From Tritrichomonas musculus (Eukaryota > Parabasalia > Tritrichomonadida > Tritrichomonadidae), in assembly GCA_039105265.1 (NCBI GenBank), contig JAPFFF010000003.1, forward strand, positions 4,278,001-4,342,000: a stretch of 64,000 nt of DNA, written 5' to 3'. The notes beneath the pieces were generated by a model, which was given only the letters and a program-made list of their open reading frames with translations, searched no databases and had not been told where the DNA came from. Positions 27,811 to 39,188 of this stretch are shown here, in pieces. Within the stretch, counting starts at the first letter, position 1. The number at the start of each line of letters is the position of its first letter. The translations under genes and the position numbers were made by a program.

Positions 27811-29103
27811 ACTTCTCTCTGTCTCTTTCTATGATAAGTGAAAGATGAGTCTCTCTGAACCTAAAAACATGCCAAATACAAATGATTTGATTTATCTCCA
27901 GTGATAAATGACACTTATTCTAAATGTTTGCGCTCTTAGAAAGGCACGATCATTATTTTATCAAGTTTGGGATATTTGAGATAATATAAAAGCTACCATA
28001 AAGCCTGATGATAGAATAGAACAATTCATTCAGCAACTGCAATTCACTTACTAAATTGAATCTTGGACCTTCAATTGATCACAATGAAAAATCAGAAATG
28101 AGCCAAATTTCAATGATTAATGATATAATTATTCAAATGTATTTTTATTTTTGGATAAGTTATATAAATAACACAAAAAAAAATAAACATATTTCTCTAT
28201 AGAATTATTTCTTTGCTGTATACATAAAAATGTTAATAAAGCATTGTTAACCAAAAAGTGTCCGTTATAAATATATAAAAGCATGAAAGCACTGAAAAAC
28301 TATATAATTCAAATGCTTTTCCCAAATTCATTTTGATATTGTCCCAAGTTATTCTAATACCAATTGCTTTTTTCTTGTGATGACTCGTTAATTTCAGCAA
28401 ATGAAGAAGGAAGAAATAATGTATCTATTTTTTCAAAAGAAGAAATCAAAAAAGCAGCAGTAACGATTACTTTTTTGTTGTATCTACATCGGTTTCTATT
28501 GTAAGATTCATTTTTTACTTGAATCATAGAATTAGAGAAAAATATAAAATTCGCCAAACATGCCTGATTTTAATTCTTCTTTCAATGATTCTTATTATGA
28601 TACAGATAATTCATATTCATTATTCTTATTTTACTAATGAATATTCCTGATCCTGTATTTTATATTAAAAATATTATCATGATCAGAAATTTTTGTTCTT
28701 GGTGGTGTAAATTTGTCTGATGGTGTAAATGGATTAGATGCTGTAAAACTTAAAGATGGCGAAAATTATAATGATGACGTAAAACAATCTGAATTACTGA
28801 AAGGAGAAGTGAATTTAAGAGCAGGAAGTCCACACAATTCATTTCCATTGTAATTTAACACAACACTTGCAAATTAGGACAAGAATTAAAAGGTGCTCCT
28901 ATACAAGATGGAGGACTTAAACCAGAACAATGAACATTTGAAACGATCAAATGTTTACTTGATTGTTGCAATAACTAAGAAAAAGAAGATGAAAATGTTG
29001 TTATAACAAAACAATTTTAATTATAAAATAATAAACGAATCTCTAACAAAAGAGTAGTATAATGTTATATATAATAATAAAATAATAAAATTATCAATTG
29101 TTG
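27811..29103. other. Intergenic region with coding debris
   Basis: These 1.3 kb separate two convergent kinase-Sel1 genes. Fragments on the plus strand include KARSLFYQVWDI near 27935-27975 and an ATG-less 56-codon frame at 28683-28853 (VLGGVNLSDGVNGLDAVKLK). On the minus strand a 67-codon frame lies at 28354-28557. None is recognisable and none has a convincing start. The region looks like old gene remains. Confidence 0.4.
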
Positions 29104-32100
29104 CTAAGTATTCAAAAGTTCCTTTAACTTTTTCTGAGCACGTTGATTACCTTTTTCTGCAGCCAATTTAAAATATTTGATTGCTTCCGGCTTATTATTA
29201 TCAAGAATGATTAATAATTGTGCATAAATCAACTCGCCAGTTGGATTTCCTTGATCAGCTGCCATTTTCGCATATCTTTTGGCGGTTTCCAAATCTTTTG
29301 TAATACCAGGAATTCCAGCCTGATTCGACAATAAAAGCGCGTAATTAGACTGAGCATCAGACGAGCCCTTATCCGCCGCCAATTTATAATATCTAGCCGC
29401 CTCAACAACATTTTTTTCAACGCCATATCCATTTTGAAGAATTACCGCATAATTATACATACCAATTGGGTCATTCAACATTGCAGCCTTTCTGTAACAT
29501 TCTGCAGCCATTGGTAGATTTGGTACGCAACCCGGCATTCCTCTTCCTTCTTGAGCCATATATCCGAGATTGCAAAGGGCAATTGTACTATTTTGTGCTG
29601 AGGCCAATTTGTAGTAATGAAGAGCCTGTTGTTGACTTGCTGTGTTGTTAGGAAAGCCAATTCCATTATCATAATCATATGCAAGATTGAGTTGACTTTG
29701 TAAATGACCCATGTCTGCTGCTGCTCTGAAATATTTATTTGCATTTTCGGGGCTTTTTGAGGGTACTCCTAATCCTGTCATGAGGCACATTCCAAAATGA
29801 TAGAGGGCTTCAGTATGTCCCTGATCTGCAGCCTGTTTGTAGAAATAAACGGCTTTTCGAGGATCGGGTGGATATCCGAGGCCTTTCTCGAGTATGACTC
29901 CGCATCGATATTGTGCATCCGAATTTCCAGTAGTCGCTGCCTTCCGTAGGTAAACTGCGGCATTTTGAAGCTCAATGAGACTCGGATTTGGATTGTCCAT
30001 GAGAAGACAGCCAAGTTTGTAGCAGGCTTCTGTATCTCCAGCATCAGCCAAATCTTTCAAATTGATTAGATCTGAGTTGGCGACGTTGTTTTTAGTAATC
30101 AGTCCGTTTTGTGATGATGGTGGTGGTGGCATGTTTGGTGGTTGTGGAAATACATCGATAACAGGTGATATTGCATTTTCAACTGATTGACTGCGGTGGA
30201 TTGGAATTAGCGGATCTTGTGGATTTTGAAGGAGATTTGGATTGCTTCCTTGTTTTGGTTGTCGAGAATTTTGAAGTAGAATTGCATGATCTTTGAATTT
30301 TGGTCTTGGCATTGCTTGAACTTGAAATTGTTGTTGGAATGGTTGTTGCTGCTGCATTTGTTGGTGGAATGGCTGTTGCTGCTGCATTTGTTGTTGTGGC
30401 TGGCAAAATGGTTGTTGTGAATTTGGTTGATTAAATGGGGATTGTTGATTTCCTTGTACTAAAGGTGGTTGTGAGCTTGGCTGGTTAAATGGTGGGTTTG
30501 GCTGATTGAATGGTGATTGGGGCGAATTTTGATGATTATATTGAAATTTTGTATTTGGCTGATTAAATGGAGATTGCAAATTTGGTTTCATTTGTTGTTG
30601 AGCGTTTTGTTGATTTGGTGTTCTAAGAATAGTTAAGTCATCCCTATAATTATCCAATATTGCAAGATCGCCATCATCTTGGGAATTGCTTTCTGATTTT
30701 TGATGATAATTCATTTGATTTCCTAATATTGTTAGTTCACCAATATTTTGAGGATTGCATTCAGGTCTTATCTGATATTGCTGATTATCTTTAAGATATT
30801 TTAACTTTTCAATCGATTTTTGATGGCCTTTCTTTGCAGCTGATTCAAAAACTTGAATTGCGTGAGCTTTATCAAGTGGCTCTAGCATTAAGCCATATTC
30901 ATAATATGCATCAAGGTTTCCAAGTTTTGCTGATTGAGTAAAAAGATTCATAGCTTCTTGTAAACTATTTTTATTATTTGTTTCTTGCTTGAGTAATCTT
31001 CCCATTTCGAGCATTGCTTCTGGGCTATTTTTATCAACTGCCATTTTATAATAATAGAGAGCTTTTTGACGGTTTATATTAACGCCTATGCCATTTGAAA
31101 GGATTCTTCCGCAATGAATCATTGCTTCAACATTTCCAGCGTCAGCTGCCTTTTTCCAATATACAGCAGCTTGAGTATGATTTTGTTTGACAACTTTTCC
31201 TTCATCATACATCCTCGCAGCAACTGGAAGAGCATCAAGTTGATTTCGATTTGCAGCCGTAATTATATATTTAGCAGCTTTATTCTCGCGGCCTTTATTA
31301 ATAAGTTTCATCCCATACTGATACATTGCATCAACATCTCCTTCATATATAAGTTCCTTGATATGTGATTTCTTTTTCTTGTGATGATGTTTATGCTGGT
31401 GTGATCCTAATGCTGTAGGTTCATATGATAAATTAGCTTGATTTTGATTATTAAATGGATTTTGATTTTGGTTTTGATTTTGATTTGGCACATTTACAAA
31501 TCCTTGTGAAAAAGGATTTTGTTGGGCTTCAGGACCATTATTAACAATCATTTTTTGAATTTGGGCTTGATTTGGAATAAATTGTGATTCTCGAATTGCG
31601 TTTTGGGATGGATTTGGCGGATAAAATTGAACCAAACGCTTTTGATACTCTTTGTATTGTTCTACATTAACACCTGATAAAACAGTATCTGTTTTATACA
31701 TTCTATATACAATATCATCAAATGTGGGTCTATCGTTAGGGTCTTGTTCCCAGCAATCTGTTATAAGTTTTGCATAAAAATATGGAACAGAGATTGGGAT
31801 ATCTGGTCTTTCTCCACTTGTAATAAACATTGCAATTTGCATTGGGTTCTTCTTACCATCATAAGGGATTTTTCCTGTACAAACTTGGTATAAAGTTATA
31901 GCATAAGCAAAAACATCAACTTTATTTGTATATTGAACCTGCTCAAAAAGTTCAGGCGCCATCCATAATGGAGTTCCTGCAATAAGCGATTGCATTGAAT
32001 CTTCATTTTCGATTTTTGAAAGGCCAAAATCTGATATACGAGCTCCAAAATTTCCGTCAAGAAGGATATTTGCTGGTTTTAAATCGCGATGAATTCCATT

Positions 32101-32526
32101 GTGATTGTGGATAAACATCATTCCGCATGCAACTGCAAAGGCTGCTTCTAATTTTTTTGTTGGGTTCCATCCAGCTGGAGGAGAATTGTTAGATTCTTGA
32201 ATGAGAACATCCAAAAAAGACCCATGAGGCATCAACTCTGTAGCAATTGTTGGTGTTTCTTTTGTTCCTTTATCTGGGAATGAGTAACCTTTTAATTGGA
32301 GAATTGCAGGATGATCAAAAATTATCATAGTTTCGATTTCTCTCATAAACTGCGTTTTTGATATATCATCGTGAAAATTTTGTTTGAATACTTTTAATGC
32401 TACCATTTGATTTGTTTTTAAATTCTTTGCCTTATAAACATTTGCTGATGTGCCAGATCCAAGGAGTTCGCCGATTTGGTAATCATGCAAATTAACGTAG
32501 AAGTCTTGGATTCGCTTCTGCGTCAT
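29104..32526 (-). CDS. TKL-like protein kinase with two Sel1-repeat blocks
   Basis: An 1140-residue protein, complete from ATG to TAG. Kinase domain at about 16-280 with all key residues: glycine loop GSGTSANV (23-30), K45, HRDLKPANI (D148), DFG (166-168) and a full APE (WMAPELFEQVQYTNKVDVFAY). The sequence is closest in style to tyrosine-kinase-like Ser/Thr kinases. A first Sel1 block lies at about 385-595 (AAKYIITAANRNQLDALPVA), then a Gln/Asn/Pro-rich linker of about 190 residues, then a second Sel1 block at about 785-1138 (KAVYFYKQAADQGHTEALYH). Sel1 repeats usually recruit partners, so this would be a scaffolded signalling kinase. It converges with the broken kinase-Sel1 gene and shares its architecture, but its repeats are far more diverged. 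Confidence 0.92.
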   Translation of the reverse strand: MTQKRIQDFYVNLHDYQIGELLGSGTSANVYKAKNLKTNQMVALKVFKQNFHDDISKTQFMREIETMIIFDHPAILQLKGYSFPDKGTKETPTIATELMPHGSFLDVLIQESNNSPPAGWNPTKKLEAAFAVACGMMFIHNHNGIHRDLKPANILLDGNFGARISDFGLSKIENEDSMQSLIAGTPLWMAPELFEQVQYTNKVDVFAYAITLYQVCTGKIPYDGKKNPMQIAMFITSGERPDIPISVPYFYAKLITDCWEQDPNDRPTFDDIVYRMYKTDTVLSGVNVEQYKEYQKRLVQFYPPNPSQNAIRESQFIPNQAQIQKMIVNNGPEAQQNPFSQGFVNVPNQNQNQNQNPFNNQNQANLSYEPTALGSHQHKHHHKKKKSHIKELIYEGDVDAMYQYGMKLINKGRENKAAKYIITAANRNQLDALPVAARMYDEGKVVKQNHTQAAVYWKKAADAGNVEAMIHCGRILSNGIGVNINRQKALYYYKMAVDKNSPEAMLEMGRLLKQETNNKNSLQEAMNLFTQSAKLGNLDAYYEYGLMLEPLDKAHAIQVFESAAKKGHQKSIEKLKYLKDNQQYQIRPECNPQNIGELTILGNQMNYHQKSESNSQDDGDLAILDNYRDDLTILRTPNQQNAQQQMKPNLQSPFNQPNTKFQYNHQNSPQSPFNQPNPPFNQPSSQPPLVQGNQQSPFNQPNSQQPFCQPQQQMQQQQPFHQQMQQQQPFQQQFQVQAMPRPKFKDHAILLQNSRQPKQGSNPNLLQNPQDPLIPIHRSQSVENAISPVIDVFPQPPNMPPPPSSQNGLITKNNVANSDLINLKDLADAGDTEACYKLGCLLMDNPNPSLIELQNAAVYLRKAATTGNSDAQYRCGVILEKGLGYPPDPRKAVYFYKQAADQGHTEALYHFGMCLMTGLGVPSKSPENANKYFRAAADMGHLQSQLNLAYDYDNGIGFPNNTASQQQALHYYKLASAQNSTIALCNLGYMAQEGRGMPGCVPNLPMAAECYRKAAMLNDPIGMYNYAVILQNGYGVEKNVVEAARYYKLAADKGSSDAQSNYALLLSNQAGIPGITKDLETAKRYAKMAADQGNPTGELIYAQLLIILDNNKPEAIKYFKLAAEKGNQRAQKKLKELLNT

Positions 32527-32888
32527 TAATAACAGATAAAGTTTTCAAATTATTCAAATAAAGAGCAAATATCCTATGAAATAAATCTAATGATATGAAA
32601 TAATTATAGATGGTGATACGAAAAATTTTCTTTTTTATATTATTTTTAACAAATGATGTTGTTCAATTCCGAATGCTAATTTTAGAATAATGAGATTTTT
32701 TTCTAGAAGTTTAATTTCATCTAAATGATAATCGCATTTTATAATCTTTTTGCATAAATTCAGTGATGCATAATCAAAAACCAAAGAGCAGTGTGAAAAA
32801 AAACAAGTAAAATAAAAATAATCTCTAATTAAAAATGATTTTTTTTTTATGGTCTGAACGATAGTCAACTTTTTCTATAATGAAAATT
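32527..32888. other. Divergent intergenic region
   Basis: These 362 bases hold the presumed promoters of the minus-strand kinase and the plus-strand HEAT gene. An initiator serves the HEAT gene. On the minus strand, TCAYW matches occur only about 50-60 bases before the kinase ATG. No RNA gene seen. Confidence 0.4.
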
Positions 32889-32893
32889 TCATT
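32889..32893 (+). promoter_or_regulatory. Initiator TCATT
   Basis: TCATT fits TCA-Y-W. The +1 A (32891) lies 8 bases before the ATG at 32899. Confidence 0.5.
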
Positions 32894-32898
32894 AATAT

Positions 32899-35283
32899 AT
32901 GGAAATTTTAGATTATTTAAAATCATTCTTATCTGAAGAAGACTCCGATATTAAAGATAAACCAAATAATGAAAAAATTTGGAAAGATATGATTTGTCTA
33001 GCAAATGATAATTTTGAAGGGTTTGGTGAATTATTTACATATTTCAATGATTTTGTTGAACTTTATCCATCATTCAAAGATTCAGTTCCTCAAAGTATTG
33101 TTAATTCAATTAATTCATTAACGAACTCAACAAAAAATATTGAAGATCAAATAAAGATTATTCAGCCTATCATTGTTTTAGGTCCATTTCTTCCTTCAAA
33201 ACATTTATATTTACTCATAGATAATATTATTACAATTATTCAGAAATATTTAGAATTAAATCATGATCTTCCAATTGTTTTTTTAAACTTCATTGATAAC
33301 TTAGTTTTAACATCATTAGAATCTGAAGTATTAGATAAAATTTTTTCAAAAATAAAAGAATTATTAGATACACCAAAAGGTCCAGCATCTATCGCTTTTT
33401 TTGCTTCAATTTCTGCAGATTATTATCAAATTGAACAGAATTTAGATGCTTTTGTAAAAGAAGTTTGTGATAAATATATTTCAAAGCAAGAATACCAGCT
33501 TAGCATCCTTTTTTTGATTTCTCGTTTCTTTAATACAACAACTGGAGACGAGACTTTTGTACGAGAAAAAGTTATCCCACTTATTGATAGTCATGGCGAG
33601 CATATTAGCCATATTGCCATGCACACTGTTATTCGTTTAATTCAAACCCAACTTATAAATAACATCCAATGCTTAGAGAAAATTATTTCACTTTATCCGC
33701 ACTGTCAATCACGTTATTTCTTTAAGGTTATTAAAAAGTTCATTTCAATTGAAGATGAAGACGATGATGAAAGATTGCTTGATTATATTTTCAAAGTTGC
33801 TGAAAAATCTAAGTCTTTTTGTATGAAAGTTTTAAGTGAAACAGATAACGTTTTAATCAAATCGTACTGTATTGATATTATTGCAGAAATTGGACAATCA
33901 AGTTCAATCAACATTGCTGATTGCTATCAGCAAGTTCTTGACATATCTACTAAATTGGTCAACGAAGAACAGTTTGTCTCATATCCGTTTATTTCATATT
34001 ATTTCGTTTCAATGCTCAAGAATTTCCAAGAAGAAACAAAAGATGTAATTTTCCCACTTTTGAAAAAATTAGCCAATTCTCTGGAAAATGATGAAAAAAT
34101 TCAGAATGTGAAAAAATCATTTGAATTAGCTTCCAATATAGCTGAAATCATTGACAAAAATAATGAATGTATTAACTTATTACCTCAGATCACTTCCTTT
34201 GTTAATAAAAAATTAATATCATCGAACAAAGAAGAGAATAATAGAGCATGTGGAGTTATTTTATCATGTCCTAAGAAATTTTCAGATTCATCAGCATCTG
34301 AATTTTCTACTAAAATTATCGATTTTGCAAGCACTAACAAATCCATAAATGAAATGAAATTAATTACATTAACATTGCATAAATTAATCAAGCATCATCA
34401 TATTCCAGAATCAGTTTTTTTACATTTTACAGAAAAATTGCTTGAAGGTCAATTACCGGTTCTACATGGTGAAATTCTACCTAATCAAATTCCACTTCAA
34501 CCAAATCTTTTTAATTACTTAATTGATTTTGTTACAAAATATCCTTCAAATCAGCGAATTATTCAAAAGATGAATGATTGGCTTGATAATGAAAATGGAT
34601 TTCCTCAAGTTTGTGACGTTTTAAATCATGCAATTAACGCCAAAAGTGGAAATGAAGGTCTTTGTACAATTATTGCACAAAAACTTTTAAATATTCTCCA
34701 ACAATCTGAATATTCACTATATAAAAAAGATTCATTAAGCGTTCTTGTCACTATTTATAATAATTATCCATCATGTTTTTCACCAATTGAAGAGTTTATT
34801 GACGAATTTACTGATTTTTTGAATAATTCAGAAGATGAAGAAGAAGAAGATTTTGATGTTGAAAATGATGCGAAATTGAACGATAGCGCATTCAAAATTT
34901 CAATTATAAAATTATTAATCGATATTTACTCTTCTCAAACAAAAATGAAAGTCGACGTTGATACTGTTCTTCATTTCTTTGATTTTATGCCTTTCGATGA
35001 AGACAAAGATTTCGAGGATTATATAATTAAGTTGAATGGATTAATATTAAATGATCAAAGATTCAATTTTGCCAAAACAGGATTGGCAACTTTATATGCT
35101 GATATGCTTATCCCAAAAGAAGATTCAATTAGTAAATTTAAGGAATCAAATGCTGATATAATCAAGAAATCTTTTTCAAATCTTGTTACAAAAGATAAAT
35201 CGATAGAAAAGGCAGTAAGAAATCAAATAGGTAAATCTGCTTCAGCTGTAGAAGCTTTTGAGAAGTTATTAAAGCAATGCTGA
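32899..35283 (+). CDS. Importin-beta-like HEAT-repeat protein (IPO4/IPO5 group)
   Basis: A 794-residue all-helical protein made of HEAT-type helix pairs along its length, for example VDVDTVLHFFDFMPFDEDKD followed by FEDYIIKLNGLIL. An acidic insert (NSEDEEEEDFDVENDAKLND, about 643-662) and the C-terminal pattern of a proline-containing helix, EDKDFEDY and a final degenerate helix resemble karyopherins of the importin 4/5 (Kap123/Kap121) type. Those carry ribosomal proteins and histones through nuclear pores. The protein is shorter than the usual 1050-1100 residues and no N-terminal Ran-binding IBN signature is clear, so the call is tentative; another HEAT scaffold is possible. Confidence 0.55.
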   Translation: MEILDYLKSFLSEEDSDIKDKPNNEKIWKDMICLANDNFEGFGELFTYFNDFVELYPSFKDSVPQSIVNSINSLTNSTKNIEDQIKIIQPIIVLGPFLPSKHLYLLIDNIITIIQKYLELNHDLPIVFLNFIDNLVLTSLESEVLDKIFSKIKELLDTPKGPASIAFFASISADYYQIEQNLDAFVKEVCDKYISKQEYQLSILFLISRFFNTTTGDETFVREKVIPLIDSHGEHISHIAMHTVIRLIQTQLINNIQCLEKIISLYPHCQSRYFFKVIKKFISIEDEDDDERLLDYIFKVAEKSKSFCMKVLSETDNVLIKSYCIDIIAEIGQSSSINIADCYQQVLDISTKLVNEEQFVSYPFISYYFVSMLKNFQEETKDVIFPLLKKLANSLENDEKIQNVKKSFELASNIAEIIDKNNECINLLPQITSFVNKKLISSNKEENNRACGVILSCPKKFSDSSASEFSTKIIDFASTNKSINEMKLITLTLHKLIKHHHIPESVFLHFTEKLLEGQLPVLHGEILPNQIPLQPNLFNYLIDFVTKYPSNQRIIQKMNDWLDNENGFPQVCDVLNHAINAKSGNEGLCTIIAQKLLNILQQSEYSLYKKDSLSVLVTIYNNYPSCFSPIEEFIDEFTDFLNNSEDEEEEDFDVENDAKLNDSAFKISIIKLLIDIYSSQTKMKVDVDTVLHFFDFMPFDEDKDFEDYIIKLNGLILNDQRFNFAKTGLATLYADMLIPKEDSISKFKESNADIIKKSFSNLVTKDKSIEKAVRNQIGKSASAVEAFEKLLKQC

Positions 35284-37171
35284 ATTTTTTCATTCTGTTA
35301 TAGATCACTATTAAAAAAAATTGTATTCCGATAATAATATAAACTGTAAATTTTAGAGGATGATATGAATAATGTATACACAGTATATACTTTTATAAAA
35401 TATCTCGAGACATATATTGATAAATTTTTTAGATTTTGGCTATATATTTCTAATCATAAAGCAAAAGTTAGGTTTGTTGAAATATGTTAAATGTATTCCT
35501 AAATTTTAATGTTATATAAAATGAGTATGAAAAAAAGAAGACATCATAAATTCTTTGAACATATTCAATTTTTTGAAGTTTTTGCATTGAAAAAATTCTA
35601 TAAATTTATTGAAAAAAAAAAAAAATTTGCAAAAAAGATAAATTCTTTTGATATCTGCATATCTTTTTTTATATGGTTTATAACTATTATAGTTAAAAAA
35701 ATAATTGCTTATTAACTTATTAAAAATAAAGATATTAATAAATAATGCTTTTAAGTAGTTTACAAATTTTGTCAAATAATTTGAAATGAATATTCAGCAA
35801 TGAAATATTTTTATAAAAGCTTTTCTTCATAATAAATAAATTATAATATATATGATATATTCCTATTTAAAACCATATTTGAATAATTCTAATAATTATT
35901 TTATTCATTATGAAAAATTACAAAAAAATAACTTTAAAACTTCTTTTTCTTTGAAATAAACATTATTTTTAACTTAGTCTTTTTATTTTTTACTTTATTA
36001 TTGATCGTTTAAAATTAGATTTTCTAGAAATTTCAAAAAAACACTTTATAAAAAATAAAAAGATATATTTATTAAATATCTTCGATTTTTTTTTAACAAA
36101 AAAATAATTTTTTATATTGTATGATATTTATTCTGTTATTAATATATATATATATTTGTATATTATTAATTTTATAAATTTCAATGCAACTATCGACAAT
36201 TTAATGAATAGTTCGGTTTTGAATGCATTATTTCTTTTTGATTCAATTTTGAAGTCTCTAATTCTTCCAAATTCAATTTTGAATGCTCTAATTCTTCACA
36301 ATTCAATTTTCATAATAGGCTTTTTGAAAAGAAAAATAACTGATTTAATTTCACCATAACCAATCATATAATTCACTATTAAAAATGTTATATGAATATC
36401 TTGGAAATTCCACAGTAATATTTCGATATTATTATATTATAAAATCATAAATGAAATATATAATATTATGTCATCATAAAAATAAATTTTATCGAATGAA
36501 TTCTGCAAAATATTAATTTATTGATTTTGGAATAAATAGATAATAAATATCAGATTAAAAATTAATATTTAATCGTTTATATATGTTTACAATATTAATT
36601 GAATGTTTTATTATATTATATAATAATATATCTATCGAATTAATATGAAAAGGGCCATTTTTACTGCATTTTTTCAAAATTTGGGATTTGCTGAGGACGA
36701 GATTATTTTCTAATAAAAGCAGTATCATTAAATTATTCACTTTAATGATATGTTAAAATAAAAGGAAAAACTCTAAAATTCATCGACTTTTCTCTGAAAA
36801 AAAATTCAATGAAAATATAGGTAGAAATTATTACTCTTCACTCATTCAATTTTTTTGCTTCTTATTACTGCCCTTTGAAGTTCGATGCCTAAATTTTAAA
36901 AAATTAATAATTAAATAAGTAATCTCTCAAAATATAGAAAAATTATTATCATATTCACTTCATATTTTTAGTATAAATTCATAATAAATTAATTATATAA
37001 AAAAAATTTATTGAATGAACTCATTGAATATATTGTGAGAATGAATTATTTATCCTTTATAGTAAATTGATTATTGATATTGAATATATTCTGAGGTTTT
37101 TAATTATTTAATGAAAAAAAAATTGATAGAAGTGATTGAATATTTTATGAATGCTGATTCATTTTTATTAA
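35284..37171. other. Very AT-rich intergenic region
   Basis: These 1.9 kb begin the mobile-element island. Long A and T runs and one 30-bp tandem repeat are present. The open frames here begin with TTG or are simple-sequence accidents. No host gene recognised. Confidence 0.4.
36211..36310 (+). repeat. 30-bp tandem repeat, three units and a part
   Basis: Units at 36211-36240, 36241-36270 and 36271-36300, then ten bases of a fourth. The shared core is ATTCAATTTTGAATGCTCTA. Within a short frame (ATG at 36204, stop at 36359, 51 codons) it would encode ten-residue units such as NSILNALILP. Whether it is translated is unknown. Confidence 0.6.
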
Positions 37172-37173
37172 TA

Positions 37174-38004
37174 GGTGTGCTAAAATTTTGTAAACTGTCA
37201 GAAATTTAAATTTTACGGAGGATTGGTATGAATTTTAATTATAAACCTTTATATTTCTAATTATATTTATATTTATAATTTTTAAATAATTTTTACCATA
37301 CATTTTTAAGATATTATATATTTTTCATCCGATAATTTTTTGAATGTAATCTTTAATTCAAAATTTTAAATTTGAATTATTCTTAGAAAGTTTCAATTTA
37401 AATATTTGGCGGATAATTTTTTACTTATTATAAGCATGCTCGGTGAAATTGGGGAAAAATATATTAAATTCTTCCATTTTAGTTTCTTTTATGACATATG
37501 CATTATATCATAATTCATAATTTTCTTTTTGAAATTCAAATCGTATATGTTATTTATATTTATTATAATTATCATTCATAATATGCAAGTTTATGGATAA
37601 TATCATATTTTTATCTGATATTTTGCATAAAATTTTCATAAACTTCGATTTTTTCTGTTAGTTCATCAAAAATGATGTATTAGGCATATTATTCTTATTT
37701 TTTCTTAAATTCTTTGCATTCTTTGCCATCTTCAGTGGCTTTCATCATGTTTTTTAGTTATCTTTTTATAAATAGCAGCGATAAAATAATCATAGAAAAA
37801 TCCTATTTCCGACCAAAAATGCATTTAAAAAATTGTCTAAAAATAATTAAAAATATCTCAAAAATGTATGGTAAATCAAGATTTATTATTTAAAAAATAG
37901 TATATATGCTATTAAATATTAATAATATATCATTATAGTTGCATTTGACCGTAAAAAATGATTTGAGTACTTTATTTTGACACTTTACAAAATTTTATCA
38001 CACC
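37174..38004. mobile_element. Non-autonomous Tc1/mariner-like element (MITE), 831 bp, TA target site
   Basis: Terminal inverted repeats of about 30 bases start GGTGTGCTAAAATTTTGTAA on the left and GGTGTGATAAAATTTTGTAA on the right (read inward), each flanked by TA (37172-37173 and 38005-38006). A second inverted pair lies inside: TTTACCATACATTTTTAAGA near 37295 and its complement near 37865. No transposase frame. The TA duplication and short inverted repeats point to mobilisation by a Tc1/mariner/pogo transposase. The inner end of the repeat (TTTGTAAAGTGTCAAAA) recurs in the MITE at 47759. Confidence 0.7.
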
Positions 38005-38088
38005 TATTTTTATTATCACTTTTGTTTTAAAAATATTGTGAATTATTGACCTTGTAGATTAAAACAGATTTTTTTGACCTTATACTAA

Positions 38089-38220
38089 GGCCAAATAAGA
38101 TTGAATTCCTTATTACTGTAACCGCCAAAATGCAGTAATAAGCGATCATTATTCACCTATTATAGGTCAAATAAAATTGAATTCCTTATTACTGTAACCG
38201 CCAAACCGCAGTAATAAGAA
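38089..38220. repeat. Two direct copies of a hairpin-forming unit, 76 bp apart
   Basis: Each unit begins AAATAARATTGAATTCC and contains the perfect 10-bp inverted pair CTTATTACTG and CAGTAATAAG (38109-38118 with 38133-38142; 38185-38194 with 38209-38218), closing a 14-base loop TAACCGCCAAA plus three bases. The loop differs only at its end between copies. The stem and loop are far better conserved than the flanks, which hints at a structural or protein-binding role or a tiny foldback element. Confidence 0.65.
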
Positions 38221-38623
38221 CTTTTTCACTTTCCTAAAGGCTAATAATTTTGACCTTTAAATATCTTAACATATTAATTTTTTTTTAACAAAATTGAATC
38301 ATTCAAAAATCCACTTTTTTAAAATGAAAAGATAAATTGAATCAATAAAGATAGAACTTTTTGTATTACAAAATAATAATCTTTTTTTATAATTTTTGAA
38401 ATAAATTTAGATATTATATATCAATATTTTTTAATATTTAATTTATATGCATTATATATTATATTCTATTATAATATTCTTTAAATTTTTCATTTTTTTA
38501 AAATTATTTTAAAATTTTCAAATTTTCTTTATTTCTGTGATTTTTTGCAACAGTAATAAATGCGAGCTGTACAATGAAAAAGAATTTTATTACCTTTCTC
38601 AAACTTTCTTGTTTTATCATATA

Positions 38624-38849
38624 GTACAGTAACAAAACTAAAAACGTATTTTTAATGGAAAATTCCACTTTTCTGGGAATATTACCAATTATACATTCAA
38701 ATTTTAATTGAATTTTTTTGAGAATAAAAAAATGGAAAATCTAACTTTTTAAAGTTTCTTTTCAATTTTTATTTTTTGTTTTGTCTTTTTTTATCAAAAA
38801 GTCCGATTTTCCTTTTTTTGAATCATTTTCCATTTTTGTTACTGAACTG
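38624..38849. mobile_element. Short MITE-like inverted-repeat element
   Basis: The ends GTACAGTAACAAAA and, on the complement, CAGTTCAGTAACAAAA face each other 226 bases apart and are flanked by TA (38622-38623 and 38850-38851). The shared core is CAGTAACAAAA. No coding capacity. The repeats are short, so the call is tentative. Confidence 0.45.
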
Positions 38850-39188
38850 TATATGTACAAGGTCCGTTTACTATTAATGTGAAAATTTTATAGGAAAAAG
38901 TAAAGGTCATGACACGGTCAAACTTTTTGAATACTTCGACACGGCCTTTCAAAAAGTGGATAAAAAAATACAATTATCTTAAAAAATTTATAAAAATAAT
39001 CAACAAATTTATGAAAAAGTAAAAATATAGTGATTAAATAAAAAAATATTAGAAATTAAAACATAAAATTAAACTTTTGCCTTTTTCCAAAAGGCCTATA
39101 AAAATGAATCATTTCAATCCAATTTATAATATAGTCATGTTGCTTTTAAGGAAAATGTTTCTTTTAAAGGAAAATCTGACAACGACCG

